Origin: Labrys wisconsinensis
Lineage (GTDB): Bacteria > Pseudomonadota > Alphaproteobacteria > Rhizobiales > Labraceae
Direction of reading: 5' to 3'
Assembly (NCBI RefSeq): GCF_030814995.1
Contig: NZ_JAUSVX010000007.1
Location: forward strand, 62,001-126,000
Length of the DNA stretch: 64,000 nucleotides
Below the pieces are notes generated by a model that was not told the origin of the DNA, did no database searches, and was given only the letters and a program-made list of their open reading frames with translations. This document shows positions 49,420 to 57,689 of the stretch, in pieces; the first letter of the stretch is position 1; each line of letters begins with the position of its first letter. The translations under genes were made by a program, and so were the position numbers.

Positions 49420-49567
49420 TCCCTTCCCCTTGCGGGGAAGGGTAAGGGATGGGGGTCCATCAGGACAGGGCTCAAGCTCAGTCGAGGGTCGCAGCCTGAT
49501 CCTGAGTCGTTGAGCTCTACGTCCACGACCCCCACCCTTTATCCCTCCCCGCAAGGGGGAGGGAAGA
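49420..49567. repeat. Intergenic palindromic repeat family B, copy 3
   Basis: 148-bp inverted repeat with arms CCCTTCCCCTTGCGGGGAAG and CCTCCCCGCAAGGGGGAGGG and the family signature GGGGGTCCATCAGGACAGGG. It separates the convergent amidase and GntR genes and may end both transcripts. Confidence 0.85.
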
Positions 49568-49586
49568 CGCAAGCGTCGCGGTCTTA

Positions 49587-50414
49587 TTAACGAATGGACG
49601 CGTCTCGCTCCACCGGAGTCGCTACTGCCGCCCCCGCGTCGGATGCCGAGATGAAGTCGATCAGGCGGAGGCGGGCGGCGTCGATGTGCTTCCACATCGC
49701 CGAGCGGGCGCCGTCGGCGTCGCGCTCGCGGATCAGGGCGAGGACCTGGCCGTGCTCGCGCAGCACCGCCACGCCGCGATGGCTCGGCAGGAAGTGGATG
49801 AGATGGCGCATCTGCAGGCGGGCGTCGCCGGGCCGGTATTCGAGCGAGCGGACCGCATCGACGAAATGGCCGTTGGTCGTCGCCAGCGCGATCGACTCGT
49901 GGAAGAGATAGTCGAAATGATGGGTGATGGCGCCGGCCGCGTGCGCGTCCTCGAACCGGCGCATCGCCGCCTCCATTCGCTCCATGTCGGCCGGCGTGCG
50001 CCGCCGGGCCGCGAAGAAGGCGGCTTCGGGCTCGATCACCTCGCGAAACTCCAGGTCATCGAGAAGATGCTGCATCTGCACCGGCGAGAACGGAGCCGAT
50101 GCCGCCGCAGCGCTCGGGGCCTCCTCGCCGCCCCGGACATAGTTGCCGGAGCCGCGCTGGGATTCGATCAGGCCGTCGCGCCGAAGGATGTCGAGCGCCT
50201 GGCGCACCACCGGCCGCGACACGCCGAAGGTCGCCGCCAGCTCCGCCTCGGACGGCAGCCTGGCGCCCTTCTCGAACTTGCCGGAGGCGATGGCGTGGCT
50301 GAGGCTGCGATGGACGCGCTGATGCAGGCCGCCCGGCCTGTCCGTCTCGAACAGCCCCTTGCTCGCGCCGGCCCGCGCGCGGCCCGTGCCCGTCTGGTCC
50401 GAGGAATCCGCCAC
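49587..50414 (-). CDS. GntR family regulator, FadR/FCD subfamily
   Basis: 275-residue regulator: winged helix-turn-helix (GLHQRVHRSLSHAIASGKFE, LPSEAELAATFGVSRPVVRQ, GLIESQRGSGNYV) and an all-helical FCD effector domain (EFREVIEPEAAFFAARR, HHFDYLFHESIALATTN, metal-type His residues). The start is taken as GTG 50414, preceded by a GGGGCGG stretch; an ATG at 50477 would add 21 residues across an AT-rich element that looks like a promoter. It may control either the amidase/peptide block to its left or the amino-sugar importer to its right. Confidence 0.85.
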   Translation of the reverse strand: MADSSDQTGTGRARAGASKGLFETDRPGGLHQRVHRSLSHAIASGKFEKGARLPSEAELAATFGVSRPVVRQALDILRRDGLIESQRGSGNYVRGGEEAPSAAAASAPFSPVQMQHLLDDLEFREVIEPEAAFFAARRRTPADMERMEAAMRRFEDAHAAGAITHHFDYLFHESIALATTNGHFVDAVRSLEYRPGDARLQMRHLIHFLPSHRGVAVLREHGQVLALIRERDADGARSAMWKHIDAARLRLIDFISASDAGAAVATPVERDASIR

Positions 50415-50436
50415 GATCCGCCCCGATGCCGTATCG

Positions 50437-50456
50437 AAGTTGTAAAAAATAATAGC
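50437..50456. promoter_or_regulatory. AT-rich candidate operator upstream of FCD-type regulator
   Basis: AAGTTGTAAAAAATAATAGC shares the start AAGTTGTNAAANAAT with the element at 47857-47880 in the importer/amidase spacer. Position directly upstream of the GTG 50414 start suggests a promoter or autoregulatory site. Confidence 0.4.
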
Positions 50457-50515
50457 ATCGACGGCGACCGATCGCATCCGGCGATTTGCGACGTCCGCTG
50501 CCGCGGATGCGGCGG

Positions 50516-51352
50516 TCAGCCCTTGACCGCGCCGCTCGCCAGCGACCCGCCGATATAGCGGTAGGCGAACAGGCTGATCAGCAGCGGCGGCAGGGTGCTG
50601 ATCACCATGACGGCCGCGGCGATGCCCCAGTTGACGCCGCCGCCGCTGGCCGAGAAGAAGAAGGAGGCGCCGACCGTCATCGGCACGGCGCGCCGGGTGG
50701 TCAGCATCAGCCCGAACAGGAACTCGTTCCAGGCATAGATGAAGGCGAGGATCAGCGAGGAGGCGATCACCGGCAGCGACAGCGGCAGCACGATCCTGAT
50801 CAGGATCGCCACCGTGCCGGCGCCGTCGACGCGGGCGGCCTCCTCGATCTCGATCGGCAGCTCGCGCAGGCTGTTGACGATCAGCACCAGCACCAGGGGC
50901 AGGTTGACCAGGCACAGGATCAGGGCGAGGCCGGTGCGGGTGTCGAGCAGCGAGAGCTGCTGGTAGACGAGGTAGATCGGGATCGAGAAGATGATCAGCG
51001 GGATCGCCCTGAGATTGGTGACGATCGGCAGCAGCCATGTCTCGCCGACGCCGTAGCGCACCACCGCATAGGCGGCGGGAAAGGCCAGCACCACCGAGAG
51101 CAGCGCGCCGAGGCCGGCCGCCGCCAGGCTGTTCCAGAGGTAATGGGTGATGTCGAAGCGGTCGCTGATCTCGGCGATGGCGCGGTAGTTCTCCAGCGTC
51201 GGCGTCTCGATGACCAGCGAGGCGTTCGAGGCGATCTCGCCGGCGCTCTTGAACGAGGCGACGAGCGTGGCGATCAGCGGGAAGTTGAGGACGAAGGCCG
51301 CCAGCACGAAGACGGCGATGCGCAGGATCATCATCAGCGGCGCAGCTTTCAT
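50516..51352 (-). CDS. CUT1 sugar ABC transporter permease (MalG-like)
   Basis: 278-residue permease with six predicted segments and the EAA loop IEIEEAARVDGAGTVAILIR. Segments NSLAAAGLGALLSVVLAFPA and YAWNEFLFGLMLTTR are typical of MalG-type carbohydrate permeases. ATG 51352 overlaps the partner permease stop by 4 nt. It is the last gene of the nanE-nanK-linked importer operon. Confidence 0.92.
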   Translation of the reverse strand: MKAAPLMMILRIAVFVLAAFVLNFPLIATLVASFKSAGEIASNASLVIETPTLENYRAIAEISDRFDITHYLWNSLAAAGLGALLSVVLAFPAAYAVVRYGVGETWLLPIVTNLRAIPLIIFSIPIYLVYQQLSLLDTRTGLALILCLVNLPLVLVLIVNSLRELPIEIEEAARVDGAGTVAILIRIVLPLSLPVIASSLILAFIYAWNEFLFGLMLTTRRAVPMTVGASFFFSASGGGVNWGIAAAVMVISTLPPLLISLFAYRYIGGSLASGAVKG

Positions 51353-52212
51353 CGGCGGATCCTCGCCAGGCGCAGCAGCACGAACAGCACCACGAAGGAG
51401 AGCGCCAGCAGGATCAGCGAGGCGGCGACGGCGACACCGATATCGTTGCGGCGGAAGAAGGCCTCGTAGATGTAGATGCTGATGGTGGTGGTCGAGCCGC
51501 CGGCCCCGCTGCCGGTCAGCACATAGACGTTGTCGAAGACGCGGAAGCTGTCGATGAAGCGGAAGAAGGCGGTCACCAGGATCGTCGGCAGCATCAGCGG
51601 CAGGTCGACATGCCGGAGCGCCCCGAGCGGCCCGGCGCCGTCGAGCGCCGCGGCCTCGCGCAGCTCGTCCGGGATCGCTCGGTAGGCGGAATAGAGGATC
51701 AGCAGCGCGAAGGGCGTCCATTGCAGCACCTCCACCACCACCAGGGTGCGGAAGGCGTTCTGGCCGTCGAGGAAGGCCGGGCTGTCGCCGGTGAAGAGGG
51801 TGAGGTAATAGGGCACGACGCCGACGAATTCCTGCAGGACGAGCCGGTACATCAGCCCGACCAGCGCCGGCGCCAGCATCATCGGCAGCATCAGGATCGC
51901 CATCAGCCAGGGCGCCCTGGCGAGGAGCGGGGCGAGGAAGATCGCCAGGAACAGGCCGAGCACGAGCTGCGCCAGCGAGGCCAGCACGGCGAACTTCAGC
52001 GAGAAGCCCATGGCGCCCCAGAAGGCGCCGTCGCCGAGCACGGCGGCGAAATTGCCGAGGCCGCTGAAGCTCGGAGCGCGCAGCGTCTCGAAGGTGACGC
52101 GCGACAGCGCATAGACGATGTCGATGGCGAAGGGCAGCCCGAGCAGCGCCAGCAGGAACAGCGTCATCGGCGCGATCAGGAGGTAGGGCGTTCGCCGGTC
52201 AACGATCTCCAT
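51349..52212 (-). CDS. CUT1 sugar ABC transporter permease (MalF-like)
   Basis: 287-residue permease. The N-terminal segment TPYLLIAPMTLFLLALLGLP and EAA loop ELREAAALDGAGPLGALRHV are typical of MalF/UgpA-type carbohydrate permeases. GGAAGG six bases upstream supports ATG 52212. It pairs with the MalG-like permease; no ATPase gene lies in this operon. Confidence 0.92.
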   Translation of the reverse strand: MEIVDRRTPYLLIAPMTLFLLALLGLPFAIDIVYALSRVTFETLRAPSFSGLGNFAAVLGDGAFWGAMGFSLKFAVLASLAQLVLGLFLAIFLAPLLARAPWLMAILMLPMMLAPALVGLMYRLVLQEFVGVVPYYLTLFTGDSPAFLDGQNAFRTLVVVEVLQWTPFALLILYSAYRAIPDELREAAALDGAGPLGALRHVDLPLMLPTILVTAFFRFIDSFRVFDNVYVLTGSGAGGSTTTISIYIYEAFFRRNDIGVAVAASLILLALSFVVLFVLLRLARIRR

Positions 52213-52358
52213 CAAGGCCTTCCGGTTGGCAGGGGCCCCTATCCAGTCGGGAAGGGGGGGTTGAACGGTCGCCGTGAAGGGGCGCAGGCAAGGTGGGTCT
52301 TCTCGGCTTGCCAAGAGGCTCAGGGGACCTCTGCAGATCGGTGCGCTACGCTTTCCGC

Positions 52359-52511
52359 CGTCATGGCCGGGCTCGTCCCGGCCATCCACGCGAACTCCGT
52401 CGGTTCAGAAGGGATGTCGCCCCTGTCGCGCAAGCACTGCGATCGTCGCGTTCTCCGCGAAATCGAATTCGATTTCGCTTGGGATGGGCCGGGACGAGCC
52501 CGGCCATGACG
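52359..52511. repeat. Intergenic palindromic repeat family C, copy 2
   Basis: 153-bp inverted repeat bounded by CGTCATGGCCGGGCTCGTCC and GGGACGAGCCCGGCCATGAC. The outer arms match the copy at 32864-32952; the inner part is longer and unique, with a GAAATCGAATTCGATTTC palindrome near 52460. It lies in the 388-nt gap 52213-52600 between the permease and binding-protein genes. Apart from this and the family A unit, the gap shows nothing. Confidence 0.85.
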
Positions 52512-52542
52512 GATCATCTCACTTGTCCCGAGCGACGCGTTA

Positions 52543-52584
52543 GTCCCTCGCCCCTGCCTCTCTCCCGGCCGGGAGAGAGGTTTT
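52543..52584. repeat. Intergenic palindromic repeat family A, single unit
   Basis: Contains CTCTCCCGGCCGGGAGAG preceded by GTCCCTCGCCCCTGCCT, matching the arms of the paired element at 8942-9148. It lies 17 nt past the binding-protein stop codon on the minus strand, so it could act as an mRNA-stabilising or attenuating hairpin between binding protein and permease. Confidence 0.75.
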
Positions 52585-52600
52585 CGCGGGTGCCCGCGCC

Positions 52601-53926
52601 TCATTTCTTCAGGAGCCCGGTCATCGCCTTGTCGGCATCGGCCAGCGCCGCGTCGAGCGTCGAGCTGCCGCCCCAATAGCCGGTGAAGGCCTTGGCCTGC
52701 GCCTCGTAGACCGGCAGGGCCGCGGCCGAGGTGGCGCCGGTCATGACGTAGCCGTACTGCCCGGCGAAGGCGCCGAGCTTCACCAGGTCCGGCCGCTCGG
52801 GCAGCTTGGCGGTGATCGCCTCCGACACCGCCGGCGAGCCGCCGGCCTTGGCATAGGCGGTCATCGCCTCCGGGGTCGCCAGCCAGTCGAGGAACTTCAG
52901 CGCCTCCTGCTTGTGGGCCGAGGCCTTGTTGAGGCCGAAGCCCAGGCCGTGGATATGGGTGAAGCGTCCCTGCGGACCCGCGGGCGGGGCGACGGTGCCG
53001 ATCTTGCCGGCCACGGCCGGGGTCTTGTCCTTGTTGTCGAGGTCGGCGGCCGCGGCGTTCCACTGCAGCATGGTCGCGACCTGGCCGGAGCCGAAGGCGG
53101 CATTGGCCTCGGCGAACTCGGCCGAGAGCGAATCCTTCGGCGAGGCGCCGGCGTCGTAGAGCGTCTTGTAGAGATCGAGGCCGGTGCGGTAGGCGGGCGA
53201 ATCCACCGTGATCCTGCCCGAGGCGTCCATCCAGTCGGCGCCGTAGGCACGCGGCAGGGACTGGAACACCATCATGTTGAAGAGCAGGTTCTTCATCTGC
53301 AGCGCGGTGCCGTAGCGCACCGGGCTCGCCGGGTTGACGCTCTTGGTGAAGAACAGCGCCGTTGCCGCCCAGTCGTCCCAGGTCCATTTGTCGGGATCGA
53401 CCGGGGTCAGCGCCTTGCCGAGATATTTCTGCGCAATCTCGCCATAGGTCTTCTTCCAGTCCTCGTCGGCGAGCAGCTTGTCGATCAGGTCCTTGCGATA
53501 ATACATGAAGTGCAGCGACAGGTCGGTCGGCACGCCGTATTGCTTGCCGTCGAACTGCATGGTCGTGAGCACCTTGTCGGAGAACACGTCCCTGGCGCCG
53601 GCCGGCAGGGTGATCGGCTCCATGAACGGGGCATATTTGCCGATGGCGTAGGTCGCGAGCAGGTTGAGGTCGAACTCGCCCGAGCCGGCGGCGAGGTCGG
53701 CCTGCAGCTTGTCCCAGAAGCCGTCGCGGTTGAAGAAGATCAGCTTGACCTTCTCCGCGTCGCTGACGCCGGACTGGGCGTTGTAGATCTCGGCGACCTT
53801 GCGCAGGGCCGTCTCCTCCGGCCCGCCCGGCCAGCCGACCACGGTGACTTCGGCCTGGGCCGGCAGCGTTCCGGCACCGGCGAGCGCGCAGAGCCCGAAC
53901 AAGGCGGATGTCAGCTTGAGTCTCAT
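52601..53926 (-). CDS. Sugar ABC transporter substrate-binding protein (SBP family 1)
   Basis: 441-residue binding protein with a signal peptide (LTSALFGLCALAGAGTLPAQ then AEVTVVGWPGG). Segments such as FDLNLLATYAIGKYAPFMEP, YGVPTDLSLHFMYYRKDLID and GKIGTVAPPAGPQGRFTHIH fit family 1 carbohydrate-binding proteins. ATG 53926 overlaps the NanK-like stop by 4 nt, linking uptake to amino-sugar phosphorylation. The ligand is likely an amino sugar or its derivative. Confidence 0.9.
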   Translation of the reverse strand: MRLKLTSALFGLCALAGAGTLPAQAEVTVVGWPGGPEETALRKVAEIYNAQSGVSDAEKVKLIFFNRDGFWDKLQADLAAGSGEFDLNLLATYAIGKYAPFMEPITLPAGARDVFSDKVLTTMQFDGKQYGVPTDLSLHFMYYRKDLIDKLLADEDWKKTYGEIAQKYLGKALTPVDPDKWTWDDWAATALFFTKSVNPASPVRYGTALQMKNLLFNMMVFQSLPRAYGADWMDASGRITVDSPAYRTGLDLYKTLYDAGASPKDSLSAEFAEANAAFGSGQVATMLQWNAAAADLDNKDKTPAVAGKIGTVAPPAGPQGRFTHIHGLGFGLNKASAHKQEALKFLDWLATPEAMTAYAKAGGSPAVSEAITAKLPERPDLVKLGAFAGQYGYVMTGATSAAALPVYEAQAKAFTGYWGGSSTLDAALADADKAMTGLLKK

Positions 53927-54804
53927 CGGTTCCCCTCGATTGCGCCTGGTGTCGTTGTCGCGAGATCGGCGATGCCGATCAGGCCCGCATTCGCGCCCAG
54001 CGCGGCGGCGCGAAGGTCGGGCCGAAACTCCTGTGGCAGGCCCGCGAGGGCGAGACGCAGCCGGTCGAGATAGCCCGGCGCCAGGCCGAGGCCGCCGCCG
54101 ATGACCACGAGGTCGGGATCGAGCTCCAGCTGCAGCGCCCTGAGCCGCCACGCCACCGGGACGATCACCGCATCGAGCAGGCCGAGTGCCCAGGCCTCGC
54201 CGGAGGCGGCCGCGGCCAGCACCGCCGGCGGCTCCTCGCTGCGCCCGCCGGCACGGGCGAGGCGGGCGAGCGCGGCGCCGGAGCCGATCGCCTCCAGCAT
54301 CGCCTCGCCGGCCGCGGTCTCGACCGGGGCGACGCCGAGATGGCCGGCGAGGCCGCTCCGTCCGGCGACCAGCCTGCCGCCGAGGACGATGCCGCCGCCG
54401 ATGCCGGTGGAGATGGTGAGGAACACCATGTCGGCGCCCTGCCCGGCACCGTGGCGGTACTCGCCCCAGGCTGCGGCCTGGGCGTCGTTGCGGGCGGCGA
54501 CCGGCACTCCAAGCCGCTGCGACAGGGCTGCGACGATGGGAAAGCCCGCCGGCACCGGCAGGGTCTCGGGGTTGAGCGCCGACCAGCGGCCGCCGCTGAC
54601 GCCGCCGGTGAGCGCCACGCCGGCCCGGGCGAAGCGCCCGCGCCAGGGCGCGGCGAGGCAGGCCATGGCGTCGAGCCAGGCCTCGGCCCCCTCCCCGCGC
54701 GGCGTGGCCGCCTGGACGCTCGCGAGCACCTGCGCGCCCTCGACCAGCGCCGCCAGGATCTTGGTGCCGCCGAGGTCGATGGCGAGGACGGGCCCGGCCG
54801 TCAT
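53923..54804 (-). CDS. nanK: ROK family sugar kinase, probable N-acetylmannosamine kinase
   Basis: 293-residue ROK-fold kinase. ATP-site motif LAIDLGGTKILAALV at the N-terminus, catalytic Asp in ARNDAQAAAWGEY, phosphate motif STGIGGGIVLGG and VIGGGLG. The usual ROK zinc cluster (CXCGXXGCXE) after the GHLGV segment is missing: only GEAMLEAIGSG remains. The stop/start overlap with nanE makes N-acetylmannosamine kinase the best guess, giving ManNAc-6-phosphate for NanE. The neuraminate lyase gene is not in the window. Confidence 0.82.
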   Translation of the reverse strand: MTAGPVLAIDLGGTKILAALVEGAQVLASVQAATPRGEGAEAWLDAMACLAAPWRGRFARAGVALTGGVSGGRWSALNPETLPVPAGFPIVAALSQRLGVPVAARNDAQAAAWGEYRHGAGQGADMVFLTISTGIGGGIVLGGRLVAGRSGLAGHLGVAPVETAAGEAMLEAIGSGAALARLARAGGRSEEPPAVLAAAASGEAWALGLLDAVIVPVAWRLRALQLELDPDLVVIGGGLGLAPGYLDRLRLALAGLPQEFRPDLRAAALGANAGLIGIADLATTTPGAIEGNR

Positions 54805-55505
54805 GCGCGGCCGCCTGCGGCCAGCGGGCCGCGCCGCCCCTCCGCCATGGCTCCGGCGAACCAGGCGGTGATGTGCTCGGGCCGCGTCACGGCCGAGCCG
54901 ACCACGACGGACCAGGCGCCGGCCCGGCTCGCCGCCTCGACCTCTTCGGCCGTGCGGTATCGCCCCTCGGCAAAGACCGGCCCGCCCAGCTCCTCGGCGC
55001 AGGCCTCGACCAGGACGATGTCCGGATCCTCCGGCACCGGCCCGCCGGTATAGCCGGACAGGGTGGTGCCGACGACGTCGCAGCCGGCGTCCCGGGCGCG
55101 GCGCGCCTGCGAGCGTGTCGCGATGTCGGCCATGGCGATGCGCCCGGCCAGGTGAACCTCCTCGGCGAGCGCCAGCACCGGCTCAGGCCGGTCCCGGTCG
55201 GTGGCATCGAAGGCGACGATGTCGGCCCCGGCCTCGGCCAGGGCGGCGACGTCCGCGCGCGTCGGCGTGATGATGATCGGCGTCGTCGGATCGACGCGCT
55301 TGACGATGCCGATGATCGGCAGGTCCGTGGCGGCGCGCACCGCCCGCACCCTCTCCACCCCCTCGATGCGCAGGCCCGCCGCCCCGCCGGCCACGGCGGC
55401 AAGGGCAAAGGCCACGACGATCTCGGTGCGATCCATCGGGCCGCCGACCACGGGCTGGCAGGAAACCACGAGCCTGCCCCTCAGCCGATCGAGTACGGAG
55501 TGCAC
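54801..55505 (-). CDS. nanE: N-acetylmannosamine-6-phosphate 2-epimerase
   Basis: 234-residue NanE-family TIM barrel that converts ManNAc-6-phosphate to GlcNAc-6-phosphate. Motifs are VVSCQPVVGGPMD, GLRIEGVERVRAVRAATDLP, IIGIVKRVDPTTPIIITPT, ADIVAFDATDR and VGTTLSGYTGG, including the catalytic Lys in IVKR. The start is set at GTG 55505 from family length; the longer frame begins with TTG and crosses the repeat operator. It is the first gene of the nanE-nanK-importer operon, about 50 nt downstream of three direct repeats. Confidence 0.92.
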   Translation of the reverse strand: MHSVLDRLRGRLVVSCQPVVGGPMDRTEIVVAFALAAVAGGAAGLRIEGVERVRAVRAATDLPIIGIVKRVDPTTPIIITPTRADVAALAEAGADIVAFDATDRDRPEPVLALAEEVHLAGRIAMADIATRSQARRARDAGCDVVGTTLSGYTGGPVPEDPDIVLVEACAEELGGPVFAEGRYRTAEEVEAASRAGAWSVVVGSAVTRPEHITAWFAGAMAEGRRGPLAAGGRA

Positions 55506-55556
55506 GTGTGCGGTTCCAGTCTGCGCCTGATCGGGTAGGAGCTTAGGATGGAACAG

Positions 55557-55589
55557 ACCGGTATGCAACCGGTATGAGACCAGTTTGAG
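55557..55589. promoter_or_regulatory. Three tandem 11-bp direct repeats upstream of nanE
   Basis: ACCGGTATGCA, ACCGGTATGAG and ACCAGTTTGAG follow one another with an exact 11-base period at 55557, 55568 and 55579. Such same-face spacing suggests cooperative binding by a regulator, most likely the UTRA-type GntR protein at 56024-56806. Location directly upstream of nanE fits a promoter operator. Confidence 0.6.
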
Positions 55590-55619
55590 AACTATCAGTT
55601 CTACATGGGATCGCCGGCG

Positions 55620-55916
55620 TCAACTCCGGTCGATTTCGTCCTTGATGAAGCGGGAGACAGCTTCATCGGTCTCGTAGAGAGCAAAGCGCGGATAGCCGAG
55701 ACCACTATCGCTCCAGGTCAGGTGAACAATGGCGAAGCGTCCGTCGCTCGTCTCAACCAAAACGTCGTCATTTGCGTCACTTCGAGCGACGATCATTCCA
55801 CTTGATCGTGCAAGCGGATGTGCGCCGGCCACTTCAATATCATAGCGGCGCTGGAAAGCATCGTGCTCATCGCCCTCGTCAAGCAGACGCCAAGGACAGG
55901 AAACCGAAATTGCCAT
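55620..55916 (-). CDS. Small hypothetical protein
   Basis: 98-residue protein from ATG 55916 (MAISVSCPWRLLDEGDEH). It is soluble and acidic, with IVARSDANDDVLVETSDGRF and LTWSDSGLGYPRFALYETDE, the latter resembling a short beta-sheet domain seen in uncharacterised proteobacterial proteins. AGGAG lies 10 nt upstream, a somewhat long spacing. Base composition here is clearly lower in GC than the neighbours and the upstream 100 nt is AT-rich, hinting at separate acquisition. Function unknown. A 66-residue overlapping frame on the plus strand (55605-55805) is less likely. Confidence 0.6.
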   Translation of the reverse strand: MAISVSCPWRLLDEGDEHDAFQRRYDIEVAGAHPLARSSGMIVARSDANDDVLVETSDGRFAIVHLTWSDSGLGYPRFALYETDEAVSRFIKDEIDRS

Positions 55917-56023
55917 TGCATATGCACTCCTAAACATTCCAAAATCTCAAATATTATTGATATACCTACAATATAAACCAAACATTCAAGTAGTATTTAT
56001 GATGTCAAGACCACGAAGTCCGC

Positions 56024-56806
56024 CTACCGCTGCAGCTCCATGAGAAAATCATAGCGGTCGCCGCGGTAGCGGCTGCGGCAATATTCGACGGCGCGGCCGC
56101 CGGCGAGGAAGCAGCGGCGCTCGATCTCCAGCACCGGCGCGCCGCGGGAGAGGCCGAGGAGCCTCGCCTCCTCGGTGCCGGCCACGGCCGAGCGCAGGCG
56201 CTGCAACGCCCGCACCGGCTCGTGCCCGAGCGCCTCCAGCGCCTCGTAGAGCGAGGTCGTCACCAGGTCGGGGTCGGGCAGGAACTCGGCCGGCACCACC
56301 GAGAACTCGACCGCCATCGGCTCGGCGTCGGCGGTGCGCAGCCGGTTGAGCCGGCAGACCTCCGCCCCCGGCGACAGGCCGAGCGCCATGGCTTCGGCCG
56401 GCAGGGCGACACCCCTTTCTCGCCCGAGCCAGACGGCGCCGGGCTGATGGCCGCGGGCCAGCATGTCCTGGGAGAAGCTGGTGAACTGGCCGGCGGGCTT
56501 CTCGACCCGGTCGGCGACGCTGGTGCGTGCGCCCGGACGCTGCACCAGCAGGCGGTCGTCGACCAGCGCCTTGATCGCCTTGCGCACGGTGACGCGCGAG
56601 AGGTTGAGGCGCTGCGCGAGGTCGCGCTCGCCGGGGATCGCCGCGCCCGGCGGGATCAGCGCCTCCCGGATGGCGCCGCGGAAGGCCCCTTCCAGGCGCT
56701 GATAGAGGGCGGTGGGACTGTCGGCATCGAGCCTGGCCGCATCGCGCAGATAGGTGACGAGCTGGTCCGTGTGTTCGAGCGCGACGCCCGATTGCCCATC
56801 CGTCAT
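56024..56806 (-). CDS. GntR family regulator, HutC/UTRA subfamily
   Basis: 260-residue regulator: N-terminal winged helix (SPTALYQRLEGAFRGAIREA, IPGERDLAQRLNLSRVTVRK, LVQRPGARTSV) and C-terminal UTRA effector domain (LGLSPGAEVCRLNRLRTADA, MAVEFSVVPAEFLPD, and ending YRGDRYDFLMELQR). UTRA regulators near amino-sugar genes (NagR, NanR-like) sense sugar phosphates. It lies 220 nt upstream of the small protein gene and about 500 nt from nanE, so it is the best candidate to bind the 11-bp repeats. It could also control the SDR/isomerase operon upstream. Confidence 0.88.
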   Translation of the reverse strand: MTDGQSGVALEHTDQLVTYLRDAARLDADSPTALYQRLEGAFRGAIREALIPPGAAIPGERDLAQRLNLSRVTVRKAIKALVDDRLLVQRPGARTSVADRVEKPAGQFTSFSQDMLARGHQPGAVWLGRERGVALPAEAMALGLSPGAEVCRLNRLRTADAEPMAVEFSVVPAEFLPDPDLVTTSLYEALEALGHEPVRALQRLRSAVAGTEEARLLGLSRGAPVLEIERRCFLAGGRAVEYCRSRYRGDRYDFLMELQR

Positions 56807-56879
56807 GACAGATCCCGACTCGGCCCGCCCGCGCGGGCCGCGGTCAATCTAGTGCATCGGGCGGCGGAAGCGGAAGCGC

Positions 56880-57689
56880 TCACCCCGGAAACAGCGTCAC
56901 CCCGCCGTCGACCCGCAGCACCTGGCCGTTGATGAACCTGGCCCGCGGCCCCGCGAGGAAGGCGACGGCGTCGGCGATCTCCTCCGGCTCGCCGTAGCGG
57001 GCGAGCGAGCGGATCGACGAATCCATCCGGGCGGGGTCGACGACGCGCGTCGCCTGGAAGCGCGCCGTCTTGGTGGCGCCCGGGCTCACCGCGTTGATGC
57101 GCACGCCCTCGTGCAGCAGCTCCTTGGCCAGGCACCTTGTGTAGTGGACCACGGCGGCCTTCAGCGTCGAATAGACCACCTCGGGCGAGCAGCCCATGTG
57201 CGCCGCGGCCGAGGCGATGTTGATCACCGAGCCGGAGCCGGCCTTGACCATCGGCGGGATGAAGGCCTGGCAGACGAGGATGGTGCCGATCAGGTTGTTG
57301 TTGGTCAGCACCTGGATGTCCTCGAAGGCGATGTCGAGGGCGTTGTTCGGATTGGGCTTGCCGCCGGAGGCGCCGATGTCGCCGCCGGCGCAGTTGACCA
57401 GGATGTGCACCTCGCCGAGCCCGGCGTCGATCGCCTGCTTCATTTCGGCGACGGCCGCCTTGTCGCCGATATTGCCGGTGACCGCCATGACGCGGGTGCC
57501 ATGCTTGCCGATCTCCTTCGCCACGGCGCCGAGGTCGGAGAATTCGCCGTACTTGGCCGGCGCGGTCCAGTCGATGTCGTGGATCGCCACGTCGGCGCCG
57601 AGCTCGGCCAGGCGCGCCGCCATCACCCGGCCGAGGCCCCGGCCGGAGCCGGTGACGAAGGCGGTCCTGCCGTCGAGTTCCCTGGTCAT
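56880..57689 (-). CDS. Short-chain dehydrogenase/reductase (SDR)
   Basis: 269-residue classical SDR with VTGSGRGLG, the variant VNCAGGD in place of NNAG, catalytic Tyr-X3-Lys in YSTLK and a C-terminal NGQVLRVDGG. ATG 57689 overlaps the stop of the TIM-barrel gene by 4 nt. It is the last gene of the sugar-importer operon starting at 63966 and probably oxidises the imported sugar or polyol. Substrate unknown. Confidence 0.9.
   Translation of the reverse strand: MTRELDGRTAFVTGSGRGLGRVMAARLAELGADVAIHDIDWTAPAKYGEFSDLGAVAKEIGKHGTRVMAVTGNIGDKAAVAEMKQAIDAGLGEVHILVNCAGGDIGASGGKPNPNNALDIAFEDIQVLTNNNLIGTILVCQAFIPPMVKAGSGSVINIASAAAHMGCSPEVVYSTLKAAVVHYTRCLAKELLHEGVRINAVSPGATKTARFQATRVVDPARMDSSIRSLARYGEPEEIADAVAFLAGPRARFINGQVLRVDGGVTLFPG

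Noticed and set aside
46207-49695. Single 1162-codon minus-strand protein
   Set aside because: Only the part from 47700 down is a binding protein with its own signal peptide. The upstream part is antisense to the amidase gene and repeat B.
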